Of a stretch of 64,000 nt of DNA, positions 50,209 to 58,899 are shown one piece after another. Numbering within the stretch: the stretch's first letter is position 1; each line of letters starts with the position of its first letter. The stretch spans positions 558,970 through 622,969 of the forward strand of contig KV748246.1 of assembly GCA_001692895.1 (NCBI GenBank), read 5' to 3'. Origin of the DNA: Cenococcum geophilum 1.58. Taxonomy: Eukaryota; Ascomycota; Dothideomycetes; Gloniales; Gloniaceae. Below the pieces are notes generated by a model. The model saw nothing but the letters and a program-made list of their open reading frames with translations, made no database searches and had not been told where the DNA came from. The position numbers and the translations under genes were made by a program.

Positions 50209-50484
50209 TAGGAGGGTACGGTGTCTCTTAGATGGAAAGTCAATAGTGCTATTAGGCTGTCAGTCTGTTAGTCTATTAGTCGGTCACAATTAGTTAAAAT
50301 TAAGCAGTAAGAAGATAAAGAAAAGAGTGTATTAAAGGAAAATTGTATGTCTATTGGTGTTACCCGAGTTGTTAAAGACTCTAAGGGCTCCAGACCGACC
50401 TATATAACTGTGGAAGGCCTAGGCTCTCCCAAAGCTACGCCCAATCTAGATGTTAAATCCAGGGGGCCAAATCACACCACTGCA
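50209..50484 (-). repeat. Copy B 5' LTR
   Basis: 276 bp. It retains the most CpA/TpG of the four LTRs (for example tgcagtggtgtg at its outer edge, in complement), so it is the best guide to the ancestral LTR start, TGCAGTGG. Confidence 0.85.
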
Positions 50485-50635
50485 ATATTCTTATAATATG
50501 GGATTAAGAACGGGCGCTTGCCAAAGCGGTCGACTAGAATTATAACTATATTGTATCTATTACGGTTTATAGGTAGCTCGTAAAAGTCGAATATGGTTGT
50601 ATTTTGCCCCTGCTAATGCTTCTACTAAATTGTTT
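50485..50635 (-). mobile_element. Gypsy relic C, truncated 5' edge
   Basis: The minus strand reads FDFYELPINRNRYN and VDRFGKRPFLIP before the B insertion, the start of the integrase catalytic core. It then runs into ordinary genic sequence within ~150 bp. The upstream gag/RT part of C is absent, so the relic is truncated here; the breakpoint lies about 10 bp from the VMA22 stop codon. Confidence 0.75.
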
Positions 50636-50643
50636 TTAATGTG

Positions 50644-51404
50644 TTACGTTTTCTTTATTTGCTTTCTCAGCCGTCCAATCTCTATTTCTAGACTTCGTAG
50701 TTCTTTTGTGAGAGTAACGAGGTTCACCACGGGCCCCTCCACAGCATCAGCAAAGCTTCTTTGCGTGTTTCGAAGGGCTTGAGGTAGGAGGATGCCAAAC
50801 CATCGGATAGGATCTATGGGTTTGACTGTCCAAGATGAAGGGGATTCATCATGCATAAAAGATTGTGAAGCGGTTTCTGAATCTATAGACACGGATGCCG
50901 GTCCCTTGGCCAATCGAGAGGTATTAGAGGATTGTGTAGCTGATCGAGTTGCAGATGGGGATTTAGAGATTAAGAATGATGAAGCAGAGTCATGCTCTTG
51001 GATGGCTCTATAAATGTGCCAGTTAGCGTGGAATTCCGCAACCTAATAGAAGAACTATAGACTAATGAGACCAAAATACATTTTTGTAGACGCTTGCATA
51101 CGCCCATCATAGTAATCTTGGCCAAAGCGAGTGCGAGAAGAATTACTAAAGTTAGCTTGAGCAAGAGAAAGAAAGCCCTACAGCATGAAGCCATTTGTCA
51201 GTAGGTTTACTATATAAGAAAGACGCAGGATGGAAGACCGCCTACAGAAGACAGATGATTAGAGAGCTGTAGCCGAGCCTGTTGGTATCGGTCCAAGAGA
51301 TTCAGGTAACGCTCCAAAAGACCATCAAGCTTATGCAGAAGTTCATCTCGGCTCAGTGCTATCACCGCGGGTGCTCGACCTCCTAAAACCAGAATTTCAA
51401 CCAT
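50644..51404 (-). CDS. VMA22: V-ATPase assembly factor Vma22 (CCDC115 family)
   Basis: Three exons on the minus strand, 51404-51246, 51177-51080 and 51007-50644, give 206 residues. The N-terminal helix LDGLLERYLNLLDRYQQARL is followed by LAQANFSNSSRTRFGQDYYD and MQAS, and the C-terminus has DPIRWFGILLPQALR and LEIEIGRLRKQIKK. These are the three hallmark blocks of fungal Vma22, an ER protein needed to assemble the V0 sector. The third exon follows a CTAAC branch site and a TTTATAG acceptor, the only choice that keeps frame. A longer start (51464, MSRHHKAGHD) is possible; I prefer MVEILVLGG at 51404, closer to the conserved helix. The stop codon lies roughly 10 bp from retroelement sequence, so the native 3' UTR has been replaced or displaced. 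Confidence 0.85.
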
Positions 51405-51551
51405 AACATGGACATATATGAAAAGAGCAAAGCGATCGTGACCAGCTTTGTGGTGGCGACTCATCTCTCGCGCGTCACCGCCCTCGGCGGGAATTCTGCC
51501 TCATCCGACCTTAAATCTTGACCTGGTGAAGCTGCTCTCCGGTAATCCACC

Positions 51552-52736
51552 ATGAATACCTTTCGCCCAATCCCCAGACTATTTTCAAGGATTTCTATAC
51601 AGGATGGGCCTAGTATAGCATGTCGATCGCGAAGACCGCAGACCTCTCTGCTCGCTCATCCAATTCAGTGCCTCTGCTCTGCTCCGCAGCGTCGATTCGC
51701 TCACGATCCTGCAAACAACCCAGATTTTGAATCGATTCTCGACAAACCAGTAAAACTAGTACAAGCAGGCAAGAAGCATGGACCTGGACTGATAATACTT
51801 GGTATATATCCGTAACCATCTCATGTCTCGAACATTTGCCAGTATTCGATCTTTGGGTTCCTAATCGTCATTGCTAATAGATACAATGTATGCTAGCTAT
51901 TATACCCATCACCGCGTTCGCTCTGGGGACATGGCAAGTGCAACGCCTCTCCTGGAAAACGGATCTTATTGCACGCTTTGAAGATCGCCTGATTCGACCC
52001 CCGCTACCACTCCCCCCACATGTTGACTCAGATGCAATAAAAGATTTCGATTATCGGCGCGTATACGCGACAGGGAGACTACGTCATGATCAAGAGATGC
52101 TTGTAGGTCCTCGGTTGCATAACGGGAATGACGGATACTTAGTGGTCACTCCGCTAGAGCGGGAGGAAAAAGAAAGCAAGATATTAGTATGCAGGGGCTG
52201 GATCTCGAAGGAGAAGAAGAAGCAAAAGGATAGAAAAGCAGGGTTACCTGAGGGGGAGGTAACAGTACAAGGGTTATTGAGGGAGCCGTGGAAGAAGAAT
52301 TTATTTACACCGGAGAACCATCCCGAGAGAGGGGAGTTCTATTTCCCTGATGTGGGAGAGATGGCAGAATGGTCTGGAAGCCGGCCTGTCTGGGTTGAGG
52401 AGACGATGAGTGAGTGCTTGATCCGCTCAGAAGCCGAAATTAACTGATTAGTAATTTGAGGCTAATTGTAAAGCGTAGGGCCAGGTTTGCTAGAAGCCTA
52501 TGATAGAGAGTCTAAGGGAATTCCAATTGGTAGACCTGCGGAAGTCAATTTAAGAAATAACCATACACAGTATATCTTCACATGGTACGGTCTCTCAGAA
52601 CGAAAACTCTAACACAGAATTCTGAGTTGCATCTAGGTACGCTCTTTGCGCATGCACTTCGGTGATGCTATGGATGGTTATACGCAAGCCACCTTCATCC
52701 ACTGCACGCCGTGTAAAACATAGTACACAATGGTAA
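51552..52736 (+). CDS. SHY1: SURF1 / Shy1 cytochrome c oxidase assembly factor
   Basis: Four exons, 51552-51801, 51897-52409, 52485-52584 and 52637-52736, give 320 residues. The N-terminus is Arg/Ser-rich and fits a mitochondrial presequence (SRISIQ, CRSRRPQTS). The first membrane helix crosses exon 1/2 (LIILGAIIPITAFALGTWQVQRL region, ~79-97). Family motifs follow: YRRVYATG, RGWISKEKK, and then ESKGIPIGRPAEVNLRNNH in exon 3. The last exon supplies the second membrane helix (YALCACTSVMLWMVI). Shy1 acts in the inner membrane in haem a insertion and Cox1 maturation. Without the last splice (52585-52636) the protein would end early at YGLSERKL and lose the second helix. The gene converges on CENP-T with only 25 bp between stop codons. 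Confidence 0.9.
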
Positions 52737-52761
52737 TAGGGATTATGAGAACCTCCAATCT

Positions 52762-54627
52762 TCACCCTTTTTCCTCTTCTACCTCATCAACTGTCTCCAT
52801 CCGAATCCTCTTCGCCTTCTTCAGTTTTGTTGGTGGAGCCATTCGTATCTCCTGGAGGAGTTCTCTCGGGAGAAGCTTTTGTGCCAGGGAAAAGGATGTC
52901 GCATTTGCATTGATTTGCCGCTGTCTATGAAGAGCTTAGTTAGCGGCTGTGTATAGTACAGCATGCTCCTTGTAAAACATGTCCCGAACCCCCCACATAC
53001 CTCTTCATGAGCGTAATGGCATCGGAATTATCAATAGTTTTACGACCGGCATGGTCTGCATAGCTCGCAAGATCCTCTGCCGCTTGTTCAAAGAACCAAT
53101 CCGTTGCTCGCATGATGGTCTCAAGAGTCTCCTTGCTTATTTTCACGCGACTGTTTCCATGCGATCGTGCGAATCCTGTAGCAAGTCTCTTCACTATCGC
53201 TGGTGGGAATGAAGGGTATTCGTGGCCATATTTTGAGATCCGCAGCTTCTTCCGCCTTCGTCCCGGTTTTTTGGACGTTTCTAGTGTTTGTGGTTCAAGA
53301 CTACGATCTCCTGCAGCAGATTCTTCTCGGTATGCTCTAAGGTCCTCTTCCGCTATAGCATCATCTGACTCAATGTCATTAGGTTCAGCCCCAACCAGAG
53401 CTTCCCCTTCTTCATCGTCCTCATACTCAGCATCTTCAGCTCTTCCCCCATCCCCATGCGGAGATGGTTCACGGACTCGTTGCGGTACTGTGAACCTGAA
53501 TGTCGGATCGTCCAGCTCACCTCCATTATCAGAGCCACCGAGATAAATCTCGCTCTGCCGGCTCTGTTGGCGCTCTGTAGCGTCCATGAAAGCCCGAAGT
53601 TCCATAGTGTTTTCACTACGTAATGTCAATCCACTAACTTCATAGGCAGTCTCAAAACAACTTACCCGGCCAATGCACCACTAACATCATCATCGCCACC
53701 CAGTAGGGCCCTATCCTCATCAATTGCGGGCCGGCGGTTTATGAAAGGTCCATCAATCTCAAATTCAGATGCAGCATCTATGCCGAGTTCGTTCAAATCC
53801 GCAAAGCGGTCACTAAATCTTGTTGAAAATCTTGCACGAGGGTCTTCACTTACGGCTCGTCTGCCCGCTTCCAGTGATTGTACTGTATGGCTATCGGCAT
53901 CTTCTGGAAGGTCGGGAAGAAGAGATTGTCGTGGTGGAGCTTCGTGAAAACTATCATCATCGTACATATTATTAAGCGGCATTGATAGCCGTGGAGCAAT
54001 AGGATCGGGCCCTTCGTCAAAATCGTCAAGGGCCGGATTGCGGGCGGTGGGTTGTTCAGGTTGAGGAGATGGCTGGACTGGCTTAGTCGTACGCGCGAGA
54101 ACTGGAGATACTGTTTTTCAGCGACTGTATCAATAAAAACCGGGAGTAACGCTACTTACTTCTACTTAAATCTCTCAATGTATCCCGTGGGGTCTCCCTC
54201 TGCACTCGCCCACTCCTTCGTCGGCTCTGCCCTGGGGTGCGAGTTGCATTCGCGCGCTCTCGCAGCGCTCTGATAGCGTGCGGCGTAGTTGGCGCAGCGC
54301 GACGGGTAGGTATCGGACGCATACTTGGGCCAGCTCTAGGAGTGCGCGCTGCTGTGCCGGGCGTTTTGGCCACTCTATTCGGGGTCCTGCTACTGTACCA
54401 TCCACCAGATACCGGGCCCGCACTCGATGCTCGCTGGAAAGGTGTAGGTGGGTTCTGAATGACCCCAGACAATTGGCGCAACTATGCATTACTTTAGTCA
54501 TTCGAGTTCTTTAAACATACGGAAAAGAACTTACGCTAGAATATGGTGTCTCGGCATCTGCTGTAACTTCATCGGCATTTGAACTCCGTGGGGTTACCCG
54601 GGGCCTCTTGCGCTGTGAGTCGGACAT
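52762..54627 (-). CDS. CNN1: Kinetochore protein CENP-T (Cnn1)
   Basis: Five exons on the minus strand, 54627-54535, 54481-54160, 54110-53666, 53615-53001 and 52924-52762, total 545 residues. The N-terminus is Arg/Ser/Pro/Thr-rich with many TP sites (TPGTAARTPRAGP), as in CENP-T tails that bind the Ndc80 and Mis12 complexes after CDK phosphorylation. The middle is acidic. The C-terminal histone fold (about 415-520) reads YGHEYPSFPPAIVKRLA, ISKETLETIMRATDWFFEQA, YADHAGRKTIDNSDAI and FSLAQKLLPRELLQEI, which is diagnostic for CENP-T. It pairs with CENP-W on centromeric DNA. The last intron splits the fold at MKR. The gene lies within a 5.3-kb island between two RIP blocks. Confidence 0.9.
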
Positions 54628-54827
54628 TTTATAGCATTAAGCTCTAGAAAAAGGCAGCCAATTTGTCGTGCCAATATCCTTGTCGTGCCTGTACAAGTTA
54701 GGGACGGGATGTTGACATGGTGGGTGATGAAACGCGTCAAATAAGGTTATCGATAAAGCTGCTTGGCGTTCCGAGGATTATGGAGAAATTCCAACTCCGG
54801 GATCTCAAAATCTCTCCCCACAAAACA

Positions 54828-55887
54828 ATGGCCGACTCTAAGCTGTCCGAACGAGTATTGCTAAAAAATCCTACATCCTCACCACAACAGATCTCCTCAA
54901 ATAAACGAAAGCGGGAGCCTGAGCCTGAGCTGAAAATACATGCCGAGAAGAAGAAAGCCGCAAAACGGAGGAAGCAGAAGAAGCCGAAAGAGATTCACGA
55001 TGAAGACTTGAATGAGGGACTGGAGATTAATGCTGCATTTTCCCGAATGGATAGTCGGCTTCTTGCTGATTACATAACTAAGCGAACATTGAGATTTGGA
55101 GAACGGGAGCTTAGTGCTGTGGAGCTGGTGGAGAGGCATTTCCCTGGTAATTGAAGCAATCTCTCAAGGCCCTAGCTGTGTTCTCATCCATTAACCACAG
55201 CTCTGCAGAGAATGCCATACAAGACACAAGTCAATGGGATAGACCACGGACCCTAGAGAACTTTGCAAGCTTCTTCAAGCATTTTTCGAGCGATTTCCGA
55301 ACCAATCGAGAACTACCAAAGGGCAGCCCTCGTACACTCATTGTAACGGCATCCGGTCTAAGGGCGGCAGATATTTCCAGGTATGATTCGCCTATATGTG
55401 GATTAGTTTAAACCGCCTCTAATGAGTACTTCTTCAGAGCACTAAAGAATGGCCTAGCCAAGAAAGAGGAAGGACGATTGAGTATTGCAAAACTATTTGC
55501 GAAACATATAAAAATCTCAGAAGCTGTAAAGATGTGCAACACGATGAAGTAAGCCCAAAGTTTTAATGACTAGAGAAGAGGCTCCGGATATCTAACAGTC
55601 ATATAGGATGGACATCGGTGTCGGGACTCCTCACAGGATATTAGAGCTTCTCACACATGGTAATAAACTGGCCTGTGCATCGCTAAATTTGCTAATACTG
55701 CACAGGGGCCTTGTCATCTGCGAATCTGGGGAGCATTATCGTAGATGTGTCGCATATCGATCAAAAGAAGCGTGGAATCCTAGACATGAAAGATTTGTAC
55801 ACGGCTTTGGTAGATTTACTCATCAGAGATGAGTTCAAGATCAGCCCGACTGCGTGGAATAACAGGATTAAGGTGCTCTTCTACTGA
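54828..55887 (+). CDS. CMS1: Cms1, 90S pre-ribosome / U3-associated protein
   Basis: Five exons, 54828-55146, 55209-55380, 55438-55548, 55607-55659 and 55706-55887, give 278 residues (yeast Cms1 291). After a Lys/Arg-rich N-terminus (KKKAAKRRKQKKPKE) come the family blocks. These include RPRTLENFASFFKHF, PRTLIVTASGLRAADISRAL, KLFAKHIKISEAV, GVGTPHRILELL and IVDVSHIDQKKRGILDMKD, ending VKVLFY-like (IKVLFY). Cms1 has a helicase-like fold without catalytic motifs and is found in early 90S pre-ribosomes. The start at 54828 (MADSKLSERVLLK) is preferred over the in-frame ATG at 54717. CMS1 and CENP-T are divergent, with 200 bp between starts, so they probably share a promoter. Confidence 0.9.
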
Positions 55888-57200
55888 AGCATACTCCCGC
55901 ATCAATTCTGCAACTAATCTCCGGAAATCTTCCATACACTTCGTATGCAAGAAAGTGTCGACTATACCTTAAATGACGATTCCAGGGGAATATTTATTCT
56001 TACAACCCTTAGTGACTAGAGGTCGTTATACCGTCTAATTGCTTTCCCGGTTTCGTCTTGGATTAGTTAACCCCAGAGCCTCTACTATAATAGAAGTTTT
56101 ACTAAAGTCTATATAAAAGAGATATCTATATTATTACGGCACCGTAACGGATCTAGTCAGGGGGCTCGCTTGAGCCTTAGCATATGTATATAGACGTGTC
56201 CTTTTCCACCTTCTGCTCCTTATCTTAATATCCGAGTCCATAGACTACAAATTGTATAGGCTTGCGCTCGTTATATTATAGTGCTAGAGTCTCGATTAAC
56301 TAAGTCGCTGTAACACATTGTTATAGGCCTAAATTAAGTTCTATATCTTTATATTATTATACTTTTATATTAAAACTATATAGTTATAAAGTCTCCTTTA
56401 GTATTTTTTTATTAATAATTATAATAAGCTCTATTACTTTTACCACCTAATTTCCTAAGTAGGGACTCGCAACCCCTTCGAATTTCTACTTATTATAAAG
56501 TATTATCCTATAAAAGTAGTTAGGAATTTCCTTAGTTAACCTAATGCTTTATAGTTAAAAGTTTACTTAAAATTAAGTAGGGAACTAAAAAACGGTATTT
56601 ACGTAATTAATTATAAATCGCGTATTTATAATATAACTAACTATATTAAATATTTATATATACCCCTCTATTATTAAATATAATTAAAATAAATATTTTT
56701 CTTAAACTTAATAAGGTATTTACTACTACTATTATAGTTCTATATTAATATTACTAAATAATAGCCCCTATCCCTTTCGCTAGTATACTTTATTTTACTT
56801 TTATTAATAAGAGCTCGCTAATATTTAGTTAAACTAATATAGCTCCTAGGGTTTTATATGGGCCCTAGGTTTTGCATAAGCTAGTAAACCGCCTCCCCTT
56901 TTAGGCTAGGTGATTTCCTAAAGTAGAATACTGCTACCTCTAAGCTTTAAATACAAACTCTATAAAATCTATTACTAAATAATAGTTATGCCCTTTAAAC
57001 CTTATGCACTAAATGCAGAAGACCGTTTATAAGCCACTTTAACGGCCTAGTAAACTAGCGGCCTCTATTATAGCCTAGAAGCCTACGCGAATGCCTATAT
57101 AGTTAACCCCTCTACTTTTTAAAGACGCCTCTAAGGTAAATACTAGCCTTATTAAGTCGCCCACGTTAACTAATATTGTATTTCACCAGCTAGCGAAGCG
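55888..57200. repeat. Start of the second RIP-mutated block, unassigned
   Basis: Composition shifts to AT-rich, CpA-poor sequence from about 55960 onward, within about 75 bp of the CMS1 stop codon. I could not assign the first ~1.2 kb to a transposon family by translation in either direction. Confidence 0.6.
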
Positions 57201-57279
57201 GCAATTATTTAACACTATATATATTTTACTAATGCTAGATTCCTATATTAAATCTACCCGGTCCGGATAATAGCTATTA

Positions 57280-58060
57280 TTATTTTATACCGTAAACGCT
57301 CCTACCTCCCTTAGTACTATAAGATTTAACCACTAGGTAAGAACTGGGTTAGTTACTTCCTAAAATAATAGGATAAGCTTTAAATCTGCTATATATGGTT
57401 AATTAACTAAGAATAAGCTATTGCTAATAATAATCCCGCCTTTATTACTAAGTTCTTTACGGACTACTTTAATGCTAAGACTTAGTATAATGTTAAAGAC
57501 AATAATACCTAGAATATAGATAAGACTGGCACCTTAATAGGCTATATATATAGCGCTAAGGTAGTTATATTGCGAGGTAGGGCCACTAATTTTAAGACGG
57601 TTAATGGCTTTAGGGAGTAGGTCTTATAGATTAATTATATAGGTATAGGGGGGATAACTATACTACCTTTTCTCGTCTTTAAAGGCTATATATACACTAA
57701 GAGAATATAAAGGAAGCTCGCGAAGCTTTTAGCGACTGTTTAATTAGCCTTAATAAGAATGGCTAGTTAAATTAAGAAATTGGACTAAAGTGGCTAAAGT
57801 ACTTTAGGCACTATACCCAGCAAACTAAGGTATAGGAAAGGGCAGCAATAAAGGTAGCAGAAGAAGGAAGAAATAGTAAATTAATTGGCTATTAACTGCT
57901 AGTAATAGATGGCTATAGCAGCTATATTAACGTCGACTTTATTAAGTACTGCTAGAGCTATAAGATAAGAAATTTCTAGGGACTCCCTTTTAACCCAACC
58001 TTTAACTTATATACGTAGAGTATTTATATTAACAAACGTCTCTAGTGCCTTATTTAAGTT
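57280..58060 (+). mobile_element. Fot1/pogo-like DDE transposase relic (Tc1/mariner superfamily)
   Basis: With stops ignored, the plus strand reads LGKNWVSYFLK, then NIDKTGTLIGYIYSAKVV (the DETG box with E changed to K), RGRATNFKTVNGFREWV-like sequence (W now a stop) and LPFLVFKGYIYTKRI. After this comes DGYSSYINVDFIKYC, the second catalytic block (DGH.SH in active copies). This order is that of fungal Fot1/Pot/pogo transposases. TIRs were not located. The stops and E-to-K change fit RIP. Confidence 0.75.
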
Positions 58061-58596
58061 CGCCTTTATTAATAATAATAATAATAATTCATTGCTTAAC
58101 GTCCAATTTGGATCCCTATTGGGCCCACGCGGACTACTCCTTATTTACATATAGGGAGAAAACTCTATTTAAGAAAAATAAGAAAACCCCATGATCCATC
58201 TCCCCGCCTTTTAGGACTCGCCTGCTTAGCGCCTACGAGTCGCCTATAGTGCTCTACTACCTTACTGTTTAACCTTCTTAGGAACCACTACTGCCGTAAT
58301 AAGCTTACGGACGCGCTAGTATTATAAACTATTACTCTACTACTATAGAGTTACTAGGGGGTACCTACTGCTCGCCCCCTTGCCTTTTATTACTATTTCC
58401 CTTATAACCCAGAACTAATTTAGCATATTTTAACTAATAAGCCACTAGGTGACCGCCTTAAGGCCTTTTTATATTAAGAGCAGTGTATTATAGTTCTCTG
58501 TGCTAGCTGCTAAGAGTATTATTTCTTAATTAGTGCGTAGGGGGCATAGCAGTATTACGTGTTTTGGTGTCTGTCTTGGCTAGCTATATTTATATN

Positions 58597-58623
58597 TNAG
58601 GCTACCTACTAGGATACCNACCN
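58597..58623. other. Ambiguous bases in assembly
   Basis: Four unresolved bases (n) in a short run inside the RIP block, similar to those at 32.66 kb. They suggest unresolved differences between repeat copies. Confidence 0.8.
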
Positions 58624-58899
58624 AGTAAAGCCAATCTTTTAGTCCTATTATTCCTGTTCTTAAGAGTGTTGCTATTATATTTTCTGCCTTTATTAGGCCT
58701 TCTCGGAGCCCTTAGGTATTTACCCCCTATAGCGTTAACCATACTATAGCTTAGGTTTATCTTACCTAAGTTAGCCTCTGTACCTTTAACTCTTATTTAC
58801 CTCTTTAGCGTTAGTCTAACCAGTATTATATTACGGTAGATGGTTTCCCGGCATTTTTACGTGTTTTACTTTAGCTCCTTTTTTTATCTTACTATTATT

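Larger units (their letters stand above)
39894..50484 (-). mobile_element. LTR retrotransposon copy B (same family as copy A, 10.6 kb)
   Basis: Bounded by LTRs at 39894-40152 (259 bp, with a 17-bp deletion in its CTGT repeat) and 50209-50484 (276 bp). It is colinear with copy A along its entire length, including gag, RT (about 46.3-45.9 kb), integrase (about 44.6-44.0 kb) and the ~3-kb region after pol (43.5-40.15 kb). It has more RIP changes than copy A in places; for example the RT FLDN box is now FLNN. An exact 5-bp target duplication, ATATT, flanks it, and removing it restores the integrase frame of Gypsy relic C. No fold-back element is present. Confidence 0.9.
18667..50635. repeat. RIP-mutated, AT-rich block of nested retrotransposons
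   Basis: Composition changes sharply at about 18660 and returns at about 50640. Within it TpA is everywhere, CpA and TpG are rare, but CpG is kept (many gcg and cgc strings). This is the pattern of RIP, which changes C to T mainly at CpA. Open frames of 60 or more codons nearly vanish, although translated transposon domains remain readable through in-frame TAA/TAG stops that replace CAA, CAG and TGG codons. Individual elements are listed separately. 18667-20600 contains no domain I could assign; it holds a short palindrome at 18755-18774 (ccaaggggag/acccccttgg) and a weaker inverted repeat at 18825-18874. Confidence 0.93.
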
